Shown here in pieces: positions 1-13,874 of a stretch of 64,000 nt of DNA; the first letter of the stretch is position 1, and each line of letters starts with the position of its first letter. The position numbers were made by a program, and so were the translations under genes. The notes under the pieces are model-generated. The model was not told where the DNA came from. It worked only from the letters and a program-made list of their open reading frames with translations, and ran no database searches. The stretch comes from Epiperipatus broadwayi (taxonomy: Eukaryota > Onychophora > Udeonychophora > Euonychophora > Peripatidae): positions 1,494,001 through 1,558,000 of the forward strand of contig JAQFVV010006221.1 in the NCBI GenBank assembly GCA_028023455.1, given 5' to 3'.

Positions 1-359
1 ATTATATGATTTAAAATTAAAAGAGTTTTAGTTATTAATCATAAAGTTTAAGTTTATGAAGAATAGAGATAATTAGTAGATTGTTAATAATAATAAAATA
101 GATAATTTTTCAGATTAATAGTTGTCCTTGAATGGATATATGTATAAAATTAGGAATACACATGTATAATTTATATTTATTTTTTATTTATGTAGTACAT
201 TTTATTTTATATTAATTGTTTTATTTGGGTTTGATTATTTATTTCAGTTTTTTAATATATATATTTTATGTTGTTTTTAGTTTTTTATTATTTAAAATTT
301 TTTATGGTGTTATTATACAGTTATGTTTTTTATTTTATTTTGTTCATTATATAATAGCT
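1..359. other. AT-rich DNA, no gene seen
   Basis: Very T-rich sequence. The one open frame here (216-413) is low-complexity, rich in Phe/Ile/Tyr, and resembles no family I know. I see nothing functional. Confidence 0.5.
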
Positions 360-390
360 CTGAAGAAGACTGCAGGTCAGTCGAAACGTA
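360..390 (+). repeat. Family D hairpin motif
   Basis: CTGAAGA, one extra A, then a GACTG/CAGTC stem and GAAAC. An AATAAA-like signal follows at about 409. The same layout recurs at 9266-9295, 39622-39651, 39686-39717, 40537-40568 and 50703-50730. It resembles a hammerhead core but has one extra base before stem II and no good stem I, so I call it a repeat motif and not a ribozyme. Confidence 0.55.
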
Positions 391-2491
391 GGTGTATGTG
401 TATGTACAAATAAAGAGTTTTGCTAAAAAGTGTTTGAAGTTTGGACAAATTATATTTATAGAATATTATGGCAAACATAATAAAATAGTTTACTTTAAGA
501 AAAACACAGACTTTTTTATAATCAAAAAAATGTAATCCTTTGATAAATGGAAAGATACTAATCCATTTTAAGAGTTTTAATTAGACAGGATGTCTTCAAT
601 TTAATTAAGGTTTAATTTAAAGTAATTAAAATTTTAAAAAATCAGAAATAGATTTGTATATGGCATGATATCAAAAACTAATTAATCTCAATGTTTAATT
701 ATAATCTTATTATATATACTCTAATTATATTTAGCTGTTTTTTTTTTTTTGTTATAAATTTTTCACTTGTTTTCAGAAATACAAAATTTGCTACAATAGC
801 TTTTAATATTTAAAAGCTTAACATTTTCTTACATAACAAAAATCAATTTGTTTTATTTTTCTTAATAGTCTTCAGATTGTAACTAAATCTTTTTAAATGC
901 ATTGAGCTTTCATATGAATTGCTAGTTTGTCCTTGGGAATTCTAACTTGGATATAAAGCCAACATCAGTAAGAATGGCCATGCGAATATGCTAATCTGTT
1001 ATAAATTAACCATTATCAATGTGAATCAATTCCACAAAACAAATCTTTCAAAATTTGTGAAAACCCAACTGTGACAAAGATAATGAGATATAACTACAGA
1101 AAATCAGGGTCCTGCATTATAAACCTGAAACCATGAACTTAGTATAATGTAGAGCTCTAAAATAATTGGACATAAAATAAATGAGTATTTAAAATGTAAT
1201 TGCAAATCACTATGGAAACCAATAACAAGAAATGTCCCTCTTCTATAATCTTAGGTAATCACGTAAAAGTTTGAATTTATTTTCTGAACTTTATTAAATT
1301 TCAAAGTGAGCTTTCCTTTTTACCTAAAAGACCATAATATTTTATTTTGTCATTTATTCTTTAAGTAACATCCTCTCTTACTTTATGTGACTGTTTGTTA
1401 TGTATATTTTTAATTTAATCATTTTGAGTTTATTAATAAAATAATTTACCATATAATGTTAGGTAGGTTTAAGTTTTAAGAGAGAAAAAGCAACATTTAA
1501 GGATGATATAATTGGAGCTATAAAATATTAGAGACTGTATTAAAATGTGTGTGAGTATATCACAAGGAATTAGTTATTGAAATTGATAGCCAGTAATACT
1601 TTTATATTGATTAAATATTTTGTAAAACTTAAGAATTAAAAAGGGAAAAAATGTATGCATTTGTTGGCAACTTATTAGAACTAATGTTTCGATGGATGCA
1701 TGTTGATTCAATTTGAGCAGACTTCACTTTATAAAACCACTGAAAAATCACATGATTAACATTTCCTATGGTGACACAAGCTGTTCTCCAGACAGTAGAT
1801 TCCCCAAACTTTCTAGCATCTATTGATTAATATGGCTAGCACTGAGTGGTACTATGGTCTGGACAATTTGCTATTGTTTTAGACATAAATTTATTGACTA
1901 AATTTTTAGAATGGATTTCACTTCTAGTACAATGTATATGTTGCTTTAACATTTATATCATAATTAACTTATTGAAATAATTATATGAAGTTTGTAATTT
2001 ATTTTGAGAAATTTATGCACCTCATTTTGATATATATATTTTGAAGCATATGCACATCATAAATGAATCATGAGTGCCAGTTTTTAAATTTTAAATACAA
2101 TTTTAATATATTCAATAATGATTTGTGCATTTATTTTTATAAGTATTTTGAAATATTCTACAAAGTTATTTTAATGATAAAGCATGTATTTTTATTATTT
2201 AAATATACTATGATGATCAACCAGTATTGCTCTTGAATGTGTATTGGGATGATGATTAAAAGATAGTAAAATTCATACAAATGATTATTATAAACTTACC
2301 CGATAGCCTGTAATAATACTAAGTACTGAGGCAATATTCATGCACATATACTTAGTTTTGATAAGTACAGCCAACCAATTTACATAAATAAAACTAAATA
2401 TTTTACTGATAGATTATTAGGGTATAATATGTATTAGGGTATTAGATGTAGATATATCACTATGCTCTAGAGTTTATCACCTCTCATATAA
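391..2491. other. AT-rich DNA with one decayed family A scrap
   Basis: No coding signal on either strand. At about 1783-1862 a worn copy of the ends of the family A repeat can be read: a CTCCAGACAGTA end facing a CTATTGATTA...GCACTGAGTGG end. Otherwise nothing is recognised. Confidence 0.5.
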
Positions 2492-3013
2492 CAAACAGAG
2501 GCAAAACGCTCCATATGTGCCACTCAGTGCAAGCCAGAGTAATCAATGGATGCCAGAAGGCTTGTGCATAAAATCATATCTAGTGCCTACTCATCCAATA
2601 TCCCCAGACTAGTTTCTGGCTTGTGATCTTCGTCAGTGAGGAGCCTTGGATCTGAGAGCACTGCATCTAGATCTTAGGATCTAATGCAACCCTCCAGCAT
2701 CCACCTTTTATCTCTGCTTAACTACAAAACTATGAGAATCAAATTGAGAACACAATAATATTTTCAATCTAAGCTCATTAGCTTATATAGTCATATGGGT
2801 CTGAACTCAGTTCAGTGCCCATACATTTTGGTGTCATTGGATATTGGTGTCTGGGGATATTGGATGAGTAAGCACTAGATAGGGATTTTATGCACAAGCC
2901 TTCTGGCATCCATTGATTACTCTGGCTTGCACTGAGTGGCACTACTGTATGGAGAGTATTGCCTGTTTAATAACAGTTATGAGCAAGCATAAAGAAATGG
3001 TGATCATGTGATG
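2492..3013. mobile_element. Family A hammerhead-type repeat, inverted copy
   Basis: Inverted termini (GGCAAAACGCTCCAT on the left, ATGGAGAGTATTGCC on the right) enclose a long - strand unit (about 2492-2845) joined to a short + strand piece (about 2846-2968). The TGATCATGTGATG tail common to this family follows. The - strand unit has the shared box around GTTCAGTGCCCATA and a hammerhead-like fold at 2593-2651. The + piece begins within a base or two of the ribozyme cleavage position. No ORF is present, so the element is non-autonomous. Confidence 0.7.
2593..2651 (-). ncRNA. Decayed hammerhead-like fold (family A)
   Basis: Read on the - strand: outer stem I ATCCAA/TTGGAT, inner stem I TCCTCA/TGGGGA, core CTGACGA, then GAAAC-TA-GTC. 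Stem II is damaged (AGATC against GCCA), so self-cleavage is unlikely. Confidence 0.5.
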
Positions 3014-5226
3014 CTCTCATATATCTTTTTATACAGGCTATATGTTTAATAAATTTTATCCACAATGGCTACAACATGATTTAGTTGCATAAATGATACA
3101 ATCAGTATCCCATAATGATATATAGTATAACGGACGGAATGATTACAACTAATCCCAAACATTGCTAACACCAGTATAATGGGGCAGTACTCTTTATCGA
3201 CCGTCATCAACTAACCAAGCCCAATGATGGTGCACCAGATGTAATGGATGGTCAATTAACTTGCAGACTATACTGCTATGCAGATGTAGCAATATGGTGT
3301 GGGGATAAGTTAATTTGCTCTAATTTATTGCCCCTAATGAAACAATCTGCAGAGACCTACCAGGCTTAGAAGGGAAAAAAGTTGCATCCAACTAGATTCA
3401 GACTGTGGGGCATCTGATAGAGTGCTAATGAGAACCCGATGAAATGCTTAACCAATGATTGCATACTCTTTAATTGACTAACTCTATCCCTATTTAATAA
3501 TATTAAATGCAATTTAGGTTAGTTCATCCACTTTCCCCTTTGAAATTCCGTTATGCCCTAATATTCAAACCCAGAGAGAATATTGCCTTTGACTCCTTTA
3601 GCAGGTATGAACAGATACACACAGCAACACCTGCACCTATATATAGGTTACAACTAGCATTTATTATATTTGTTTTATTTTCAAGCTTTTATATGATAAG
3701 AAAAATAGATGTCTGTGCATACATAATTATTTATAAACTGTGGAATGTCAGGACAACTCAATAAACCAGAGATTGGAATAATACAAACTCTTAAACATTT
3801 ATTAACAATAATAAATATCATCAAGTATAACAACAATAGTAATGATAAAAAAAATAATCATCATATGTACATGTGTCACATGTGAACCTCTATTATTTTA
3901 CTAATTAATTATCCTCCACATCCAACCCTTATACCCCATGGTAGAAATCCACCTATGTCACTCATTCTCTTTAAATCATAATTATATAGAAAAATAAACT
4001 TTAGTTAATATAATTAAGATGCTGGCTAGCCAAATTACATATTTGCAGATGTTAACAACTTATTTAACAAGTTCCCCCAATTTATATATATATGATAGAG
4101 ACAGATACTAATTGATTAGTCAAACATACTGGAAAATATATGTACAAGGTTAATCACAAAATAAAACATATAATATGTATTCTGTATAAATGTTGTAATT
4201 TAACCTATGAAAATAAATTTAGAGAATCTTACCTTAATATTTATGTGGATAACTTGATGTGAAGCAGGTGGTATTACCTAAATTTTATTTACAATGAAAA
4301 TATAAAAATATCAAAATGAATAATCCCCCTTTTCTTCTTTGCTAATTCTAAAAAAATGAGGCTTCAGCATCAGAGTGTGAAAATACAACAGATAACAAGA
4401 CTTAAACAAAAAAAAAAAATAAACAAAAATTTACAATATTGATTCTTTGATTAAAAATTGTAATTGGAACAAAGTTCATAAAAATCATCCTAATAGAAGT
4501 AGTAGTAGTTGATAGTTAGGCAAGTTGTTCTTCAAAGCAGTTTTACTTAGTAAATCATTTTCCTTAGCAAGGATAGATAGGTACAATGGTGTCTCCTGTA
4601 GTTGTGTTTAACGGTAAACACCTTGATCCTCATTTGATTCATCATTAAGTATTCCAATCCTTGTTTACTTTGGACTGCAGGCATCTTCTTGTGAGTTTAC
4701 AATAAAGTAGAAAAATATATATACATATATTGAAACAGTAAGGTCTGCTTTGCAGATCTTCATTTCACCTTTTCTCACCTACTTCCTACCCTCATACCTT
4801 AGTTTGAACCCCAATCTATCGTAGTGTGTCTGCAATACACTTATATACCGAAATCCCGCCTAATTTTAAACCACGAGCACAATGCTCATATTATATATAT
4901 AACTTATTCCCAAATAAAATAAAATATTATGAATTATGTATTTGTTCACATAATTTACATTTATTAAAAAGTAAGTTATATAAGTCGTAATTGCGCACAC
5001 ACTATGATATTCATTTTAAAACATATCAAAATTATAAATTGTTAGTTATTTTGTTTGGATCTATTTACAAATATATTACCGTCGTAATATATTTTGATTT
5101 AAAATAAAATTTATTTAGTAAATATTCGTTTAGTAGATAGATTCAAATATTACGATTTAAAATAAAATAATTTTAGTTTTATTTAATAAAAATCATCCCA
5201 AATATTTCTATTAAAATAAATGAGGG
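3014..5226. other. Intergenic, no gene recognised
   Basis: Mostly AT-rich. A stretch at about 3070-3480 is less AT-biased and may be an eroded element. The 85-residue frame at 3507-3764 has no convincing family signature. Confidence 0.45.
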
Positions 5227-7440
5227 ACAATAGTTTAATTATATAAGTTTATCTAAAACAGCAGCTGTCCACTTAAGTTTCCTTTAATTAGTAGCAGTAA
5301 TTTTAATTAAATCTAGTTTGTAATTCGAATGTCGACGGAGAAGTTAACAAAGAAATTAATTAATGTTGAATTCCTTTAGACATTCGGATAGATTTAATTA
5401 CAGCAGATAAGTTCAATAATTTTGTACGCTCCAGGACAAGTCTATTGTTAAATTTTACTATAAAAAGGATGTTTTTCTTTTGTTCTCCATTCTAAGCTTT
5501 TAAAGAATTCTGAGTTGTCTAAAGGTTTCTGAGTTGTTCTAAAATTCTAATAATTTGCTAACCTTGACATGTCCGAGTAGAGGCGTTAAGATGGCTATGT
5601 CCTCTCGGAATAACCAGCCACTGCTCCATACCATCAGAAGTCATCACACGGATCCCGGAACTGCTGCTGCCGCTGCCAAAATATGAACATTCCAGATTTT
5701 GTTGCTGAATTATAAAACCTGCCGAACATCTACCTGCAAATGCATTTCCAGAGGTAACCCAAATTAACCCAAGAGCTCTTGTGATTCCTAACTAACATGC
5801 TATAGCTATTTAACATTGTTTTCTTATATTTCACAACTTCATTATGTATTTCTTTCATGAATTTAAATATACTCAACATTTTGCTCTCTATCCTTGGGTT
5901 AATATTTTCTATTTATAAAGCTTTCTTTTATTTTATTATGATAATGTGTCAGAATCGTCTTTGACTGAGTGAACTATTCCCTCTATTGAAAGTAAGACGC
6001 CGCTATTAAGGCATATTTTAAATTTATAATTTTCCAATTTTATTATCTTGCAAATCACTCGTTCGAGGGCGATTCTTTTCTTTAATGTAATATAATCACA
6101 TAGTTTAAAATCTATATGCTATTGATTTTAATCTAATATAAGAGTATGTGCGAAGTCAATGATTTAAATGTGTCCCCAAATGCATCATTGCGTATATAAA
6201 TCTATACTTATTTTTCAAACCCGCAAGCATGCATTTTCCTATTTTCATTACCGTGTTCTACTTTGATTATAAAGTTCATCATTGACGTCGAGAATGTGCG
6301 GAACCTCTTAAATGAATTTCGGGGAATTTGATTGGGCATTTCTCTTAATCTGAGTAAAACCCATTTAGTATGTTTTTATATACACTAGTCTCGTATTGCT
6401 GGTACATGAATTGATTGTTGAGACCGCTTTGTTTTATTTTCCAAGGATTCTTTACATAGCTAAGGCCGTTCTCTCCACGCTTGCGGTTTCCCAGGCAGAG
6501 GGTGTCCCAAATGACACCCCTGGGAATTAAACGCAATCGTCACACAGTCGCTAAGTTTTGGCTGTTCGTCAAAATACTTTCCTATGGGTTAGCGGCGAGA
6601 TGCCCTCCGTAATTATTCCAGATCTTCAATATTGTTTCATTTTATATTTATTTTACAAAGCATCCGTGACTTAAATGAGTCACACCCTCCAACTTTATAA
6701 ATTCACTATCAGCAATACTGACCTCCCAATACAAATCTATTATTATTATTCTCAAATAAATGCTTTGATCCCATTCCCACATTTGCTTAGTAAGCTTTAG
6801 TCCGTACTATTCTCGAAATCAATAAATATTTTAGAACATTTAATTTCAAATATTGTCTTAAACTTGTCTATTTACTCAAAGCACCTCGCACATGTTCCTA
6901 TCTTGTCAAGCACATTATCATAATGCTATTAGCCCGAGGAATAGAATATATCATTCTGGTTTAAAACCTTTTGTCATTACTGAAATATAAATGCCAACAA
7001 TTATTTAATACGCGTCCCTGTCTCATATAAGCAGACAGTGGCGTTATATAATATATATTTATATAAATAAATTGTGTGAAATTATTTAAGACTAAATTTT
7101 ATCTCTTATTTTATTTGATTCCTATCACTGTCTCGGTCTATATATATATTTTCTGCATTTCTTTTATAAATCCATAGACATTAATTAGCCACCCAAACTT
7201 ATCTTAGTATAGAGTCTTTTGTTTCTCCCTGACCACCAGGCACCGGTAAAAGTTTATACTAGTTGTAGCATCAGATGCGTTATCACGTAGGTGGCGCTGT
7301 GAAATTTGGACTTTAGATTCGAACTTAGTATATCTAGAAGGCAACCCCTCCTAGAATGTTCAGTTTAGTGTCTGGGGTTTGAATTATGCAGTGTGTTAGC
7401 GAGATAGATGATTCTGACCGTTACAATATAGAGGTTTAAT
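5227..7440 (+). promoter_or_regulatory. Possible solo LTR or promoter block
   Basis: Base composition is clearly less AT-rich than the surroundings. A TATA-type box, TATAAAAA, lies at 5459-5466. An imperfect inverted repeat (5304-5336 with 5379-5400) lies upstream, and stop-rich leader-like sequence downstream. This layout resembles the U3/R part of an LTR, and similar blocks occur near 17.9 and 58.6 kb. No second LTR, primer-binding site or pol sequence was found, so a host promoter cannot be excluded. Confidence 0.3.
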
Positions 7441-9265
7441 GCAGCTGGTAGGAAATACCATGACACACAATAGCATGTTTTGCTCTAGCCCATAATCATA
7501 TTAAAGTCCAATTTAATAATTATTTATAATCATATATTTGTATTGAATATTATGGAAGCGCTTTACATATATATTAAGAAATTTATTTCATGTTTTTTTC
7601 CTTTTCCAATTTTCAGCAGACTTAATTTTCGTTATTCTTTTTGAAAAGATTTAAAATATTCAAATTTACTCCAACAACTTTTAAAACACGATTTAATTAT
7701 TTAAGAATTTATCAATTATTCTTACTTCTTATTTCATTTTCTTTCCTCTGAATTTTGTAAACTTTTAGTTACAGCATTTGACTTTTAAAATGTTTATAAT
7801 TTAACTAAAAGAAAAAGAAAAACTCCATTTTAGCATTCTAAATTTTAGTTTTTAATTGCTGTCTTTTGTTACAGGTGCTATAACAATAAGAAGCAGGATT
7901 TGTAAACTGTTTTTTGTTTTTATACATTTCACACATGTAGATTTCCAGGAACGCTAAGACTTTAAACTGCCTATTGTTTAAATTCATTTAGATTTTTATA
8001 TGTATTGTTTAAATACATTTCATTTATTACAAATAAAAAAAAATAAAATAATAATATCAGTTTTATTTTCACACACATGCCCACCCCAACTTAACCTCAG
8101 GCCATCCCAAAATCATTTAACTATAAATTAATATTCAATTTTAAATTAAAATATATATATACATTACACTTTATTTAATCAAATAGTTTATATATATATA
8201 TATACAATATTACTTACTAAAATATTGCTCGTATTTTATTTTATAATAAAATAATCTATTGTGCATTATATGTAATAAATAACAAACAAATAATCTTCCC
8301 ATTATTAATATAAATTCCAAATGGATTGGGTTCAATAAATATGCTTGATCTTTTTAGGAATGTGTGCATTGTAAGCTACCCTTTACAATAGAGAGCATCT
8401 GTTTTATGTAAATGTAATTTCAAATTTGATTTTTTATATTATGAGCACTATTTAAAATAAACATTAAAATGTTTGCATAAAAAATTTAAAAAATATAGCC
8501 ATAAAATTACAAAAATGAAGAAATAAAATTGCTGTAGTTTAATTCAATTGATTACTTTCTTATAATCATTTATTATAATGAAATTAATTTGCTTTTTACT
8601 ATCATTGCATTAGTTAGAATAAGTTTTAAAAATAGCAAAAAAGTGGTCATTTTGAAAAAGCTGAAAAAAATTTACAGCCATTTAGACTACAAATAGAATG
8701 ATTTATTGTTCTGTGTAAAAGGTTGGGTGAAAGAAAAATTTAAATTACACAGTTAAATTCAAACTAATTTCATATTTTCAAACTAGATACTTTTTAGGAA
8801 GGTACTGAGAGGGATATATGCTCAACTTAAAAAATAATATGAAATTAAGGTATTTGAAAATTGATATCAGTATAATATACAGCTTGTAGCTATTATAGGT
8901 TAAATTAGAAAGATTAATGATAAAATATAACCACAAAAAATACTTTATGTTAAATATTTGATTATAATAATAAGTAGATTGTAATGAATATTTGTTATTT
9001 ACTTATTTTAGCCTAAAATTTATTTTATTGCCTATCACTCTAACCATTATATAATCTTATGATATGATAAAACAATCAGTCCTTTTTCCAATCAGTCCTT
9101 TTTCCAAATCATACGAAATTCAAGGAAATCTCAAGGATCTCCCACATATCTTCTTTATGAAGTATTATAATTTTATCTTTCTTATTGCATTGCCAAATCC
9201 ATACAATATTAATATCATCTATATTCTTTATTACTTTTGCAAGTGTTTTTTAACTCACTATTGAC
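7441..9265. other. AT-rich intergenic DNA
   Basis: No gene seen. A 16-bp unit (AATCAGTCCTTTTTCC) is repeated twice at about 9072-9105. Confidence 0.45.
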
Positions 9266-9295
9266 AGTTTTGATTGCCCCAGCAGTCTTCTTCAG
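9266..9295 (-). repeat. Family D hairpin motif
   Basis: The - strand reads CTGAAGAAGACTGC, then GGGGCAATCAAAAC. It is the same CTGAAGA-stem-AAAC motif as at 360-390, with one stem side changed. Confidence 0.45.
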
Positions 9296-9409
9296 AACTT
9301 CTATTTATGTATTAATATTATATCTCCCAGATATATAAGGCATAATACTAGTAATGATTAAGAACTATGTGGATTTGTAGTTGGATATCTTCACCAATAA
9401 ACTTTTAAA

Positions 9410-9530
<121 letters not shown>

Positions 9531-10944
9531 GTAACAGTAGAAAATGAGAATGGTGAGAAAGACTGTTCAGTGCCCAAATTGAAGTATCAAATATATAATG
9601 AAATGAAAATAAACAAGAGAAATAAAAAGACTATTTGTATGTTGTAGCTCTGAAAATCAAATTTGTACTGATATAAAATTAAGAACATGGGTATGTTAAC
9701 TCTTATTAATGACTAAGTCTTTAATCTAAAATAGTCCAAAATGAAAAGATTAACACAAAATGCTAGCATGATGAATATTAAAATCTATAATATTATGAAT
9801 TGATCATGTAATATTTAAATAGCCTAGATAAAATTAACAATGCTGTACTAGTTAAGTAAACCAAATCTGTAATAGAATAAATGACTAATGCGTAACCAAG
9901 TTCTATTAACAAGATAATTCAAAATCTATGTTAAAATAATGTTTAAAATTTATTAATAATAGTTATATTGGTATTCATTCATAAACAATCCTTTTATTAC
10001 TATGCAATAAATTTACATCAGATTCAAAAATGAATAAAATTATTAAGTTTAATAATTATATAAAATTTTATTACAAAAGTTTATTAATCAGCATTTATAC
10101 CAATTGATGTCCATAAAACATTAAAACCTCATTTTTAATTATTACTAAATTTTAGTATGATGATAAAATTTATTCTATTTGTTAATTAGATTTTATGTGT
10201 TTATGTTTATAATAACACTATAAATTATATCTATTAATTTGAATAAGACTCGTAACTCAAATTTAATGAATAATAATAATTTATTTACAAAGTAAATAAT
10301 AGATAATTAATAAACGTATTATAATAATTTAAATTCAGATATCATATAATATATTTGTTCGACCTATCAAAATGATGTAAAACATTCTCTTCAATCCAGA
10401 AGAAAATATTCATTTATCTATATCTCCAATGGATAATATATAAAATCATATAAAAGAAAATATTAACTTGTTATAGTTTGCCTACTGATTATTTATCAAC
10501 AAACAAACAATTTATTAAATAAAATCTATTATGATTATTAAATTTAAAATTTAAAATTATTAAGATTTTCTTTTGGTTTAAATACACTTTTAGATATTCA
10601 CTCACACACATGTATATGTTAAATAACTTTTTTTAAATAATAGTAATATTAAATCAAAATAATTATATAAATCAAATATATAACCTGTGTAAACAGTAAT
10701 TAATATTCATCACAAAGAGTTCCTCAAGTCACTTTTATTTCAGTTCATAAATTTACAAAAAAATCTAATATCTTGAAGTACAATAATTTCAAAAACGAGT
10801 TTGGTTCCATAGAGTAGCCAAAGTTTATTTAGTAAACTCATTATTAATAATTCCTGGTAAGATATTAATGAGTATGATTCCTTTTAAAAAGATATCACAT
10901 TTGAAGTGAAGTTATTATTTTATCCTTGTCAATTATTGGTTCAT
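9531..10944. other. AT-rich intergenic DNA
   Basis: No gene or recognisable repeat. The last 30 bases (TTATTATTTTATCCTTG and following) resemble the diverged tandem repeat at 15740-15945 on the far side of the LTR element. The element may therefore have landed in that repeat. Confidence 0.45.
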
Positions 10945-12692
10945 TGCACCGAGTTCGAATATGTGCATTCGAAACACCAGTCTCTTAGGCAGAGAAGACC
11001 ATACTCGGAGAGTATGTATGCCCAAACGATAGCTATAAAATATATAACTAGCATTACATTTCCAGGACATAACTTCTTCTCGGCTGTTCAGTTCAACACC
11101 AAGTTCAAAGCACCTTTTTTGTTTGTGTATAAACACAGGCATCAGCTATCTATTCAAGGATGAATAAATAATGCACTTTGAGTAATGGCCACTAACTCAA
11201 TGCCTAAATCCATGACTAGCTCAGCTGTTTGTAATCACTAATAGATTATACATAATTAGTGGTTAAAAGACTTGATAAAAAGAATTTGATAAAAGGAATT
11301 GATAAAAAGAATTGACCGACAAATAAAGTTTAATTTTAAAGATAATTTATTAACTAACATTTATTTACTAAATTTAAACATTTTATACTTCTAATAAAAC
11401 ACACGCATATTTTAAATTAACATTCTAAATAGTTTAAATATTCTTGAATATTTTCATATAAGAACACTGGGAATTTATCTACTTTGACTAATAATATTGA
11501 TAAGGATCACGCACATATTAACTCATGCACACACATAATAATGATAATAAAGGACTACATAGCATTTGAAATTTAATCACGCACATCAATAGTTCATTTA
11601 TGTATGATATAGAGTTCATATAATTAGACTCTTGAAAGATTTGTACGAATTAATGAAATGCAATGGCTATTACAGTATAAACGAAAATAAGCAAATGTTT
11701 TACCTAGGATTTTGAACGTAGATTTAGCACTTTGTTTTCTTCTTGTTTGTTGTTTCTTCCAGTATGAATGGTTCCAGTATGAATGCCTCCAGCCGGCTGG
11801 GACGTTTCCTTGCTGAGTTTCCTGATTTTCACGATTATTACTATCGGAGACAATTAGATACTGACGGAGATTTTCTAAGATGTTAAGCTGACATTATTTC
11901 ACGGGCAGATCTGCTGTTTTCATAGGACATCTGGGCTGGAGATAAACGTGCAATCCTAAGATCTTCTCAACACTGCATTTTGTTTGTTAACTGCTCAATT
12001 AATTTCTGAATTGCACTCACTCAATAAATTTGTGAACTGACTTGTCTCAACTGCTTGTCCGATAAAATATTCAGTATTTATACCAATGAAGTGTTTTCTT
12101 TTCAATATCCTCCGGCAAATATCTGTTGTCGAAATTCTTTATCAATTAATCCTTTGATAAATGTGTTTTGGAAGATTGCTTAATTAGTAATAGCCATTCA
12201 AAAATATTGTTTGATATTGATTAATAACCATTGCCATGTTTTTTAATTATAATTTTCTTTAACTTTTATTTATTTAAAATAACATTTATTCTATTGTTGA
12301 CAATTGCAGATATATACGCACATATATTTTTAATATAATTTACTATTTAGTTTTAACATTATTTTTTCTTTAATTAAACTTGAATGAAAAGAGATTTGTA
12401 TGTTTTAACTTTTTAAATTATATTTTTACGAATACTAATAAAAACTCTTTACTTCCTTTTATAACCCTTAGTTTAATTTCTCAAACCAAGACTCCCCCTC
12501 CCCCCTTTTGATTAATTAATTGTAGCTTTTTATTTCAAAACTAACGCTAGAAAACTATTTGATTTTTATCTTTTTCAAAAACAAACTGAATAAACTCTTC
12601 AACATTTAATTTTATGTTTTTCTTTAACAAAAGATTATTTTAATAATATAATTTTAGATAAAATTATATGTGCCTATATCAATATAGGTACA
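10945..12692 (-). repeat. 3' LTR of the gypsy-type element
   Basis: Near-identical to 13875-15623 over its whole length. On the + strand it starts TGCACCGAG and ends GGTACA. Short frames in it (about 10906-11163) are shadows. Confidence 0.9.
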
Positions 12693-12697
12693 TTACA

Positions 12698-12712
12698 CCG
12701 CTCCTCCTTTTT
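12698..12712 (-). promoter_or_regulatory. Polypurine tract
   Basis: The - strand reads AAAAAGGAGGAGCGG five bases before the start of the 3' LTR, the expected site and composition for the plus-strand DNA primer. Confidence 0.65.
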
Positions 12713-13035
12713 GAGAGTAAAATGCGTTATTTTTGACCATTTTATCTCTGTCAACATTAAATCTTAATTTATTTATTTTTTTATTTTATTGACATGTTAT
12801 TTATTTGTTTAATTCGATCACTTTAATCACACCCTTTATTTTATTCATTTATTTAATCCTATAATTGTTACTCTTAAATCATTCATTTGACCTACTTATT
12901 TAACTTGATTTTATTGATTTTTAACTGTTTATTTACAAGCATTTCTTCTTACGTAATATGTGCGTGGGGAAAAAATCTTTTATTCAATAATGCCTCCTTG
13001 TTATTATTATTATTCCTAAATTTTATTTAGTATTA

Positions 13036-13874
13036 TTACCGCCTGTCCGGTGGTTGTTTTTCTCTTTTCACTAACCTCAATGACCGGGCATTATATGTTT
13101 CTTTTTCCTCTATTCCCTGTGCTATCACAAATGCGTTATTACCGTATTGCCATTTGATGATATCAGGGCCGTCATATATTGGCTGGAATTTCTTGTATAT
13201 ATGTTTTTCAGGATGACTCACCGGATGAACTCTCACCATGACCTCATCTCCCCTCCTGAATATATCCTTAGGTCTTACCTGCCTCTGCTGCTGTAGCCTG
13301 CCCATTTTTCTTAACTGGTTGAGCGCTTGCTTAGCATCTCTTCTCTGGTTGATTGGATTTATCCCCACTGGCAATTTAGTCTCAAACGGATACGGAATAT
13401 TTCTTCCAAAATGTAGCTGAACAGGTTCGAATCCTGTAGACTCATTTCTTGACCAGTTTATCATGTTGATTATTCGTGATGTTTCTTTCACCCATTTGCG
13501 ATGATCATCCTGTATATACACCCGAAATAGATGCCCCAACTCCCTCATAATCCATTCACACGGATTAGACTGAGGGTTACGAATCGATGTAAGTATATGT
13601 CTTATCCCACGTCTGTCTGTCCATTTCTTCCATTCGCTAGATATAAAGGGTGTTCCATGATCCGACAGAATTCTGTCTGGAATTTTTACAGTTTTAAAGT
13701 ATTGTTGCTCCAAAACTCGAATAGTCTGTCTTGCGTTCACTTGGGCTACTGGATATGCCACTACCAGCTTCGAAAACACATCATATGTTACCATGAGATA
13801 CTTTATTTTATTGAATGGAGGCAGAGGTCCGTAGAAGTCTATCGCTAGTAAGCTGTTTGGCATTGGGCACCATT
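13036..13874 (-). pseudogene. Ty3/gypsy-type integrase core, 5'-truncated
   Basis: The open frame gives 275 residues from an internal Met. In the retroviral-type integrase fold (rve) the catalytic acidic residues are Asp9 (in AIDFYGPLP), Asp68 (in LSDHGTPF) and Glu103 (in NPCEWIMRELG). The rest resembles the C-terminal DNA-binding part of gypsy integrases. This enzyme joins element cDNA to host DNA. The zinc-binding N-terminal domain and everything upstream are absent: the frame runs within a few bases of the 5' LTR edge. The bases between (TGGTGCCC on the - strand, 13865-13872) could be a tRNA primer-binding site or leftover coding sequence. There is no internal stop, so the deletion may be recent. 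It cannot move without a helper. Confidence 0.85.

Noticed and set aside
3507-3764. 85-residue frame with KPRENIAFDSFSRY, vaguely like the end of a gypsy RNase H
   Set aside because: The resemblance is a handful of residues, with no other pol motif on either side.
13238-13848. + strand frames of 60 and 105 residues
   Set aside because: Antisense shadows of the integrase frame.
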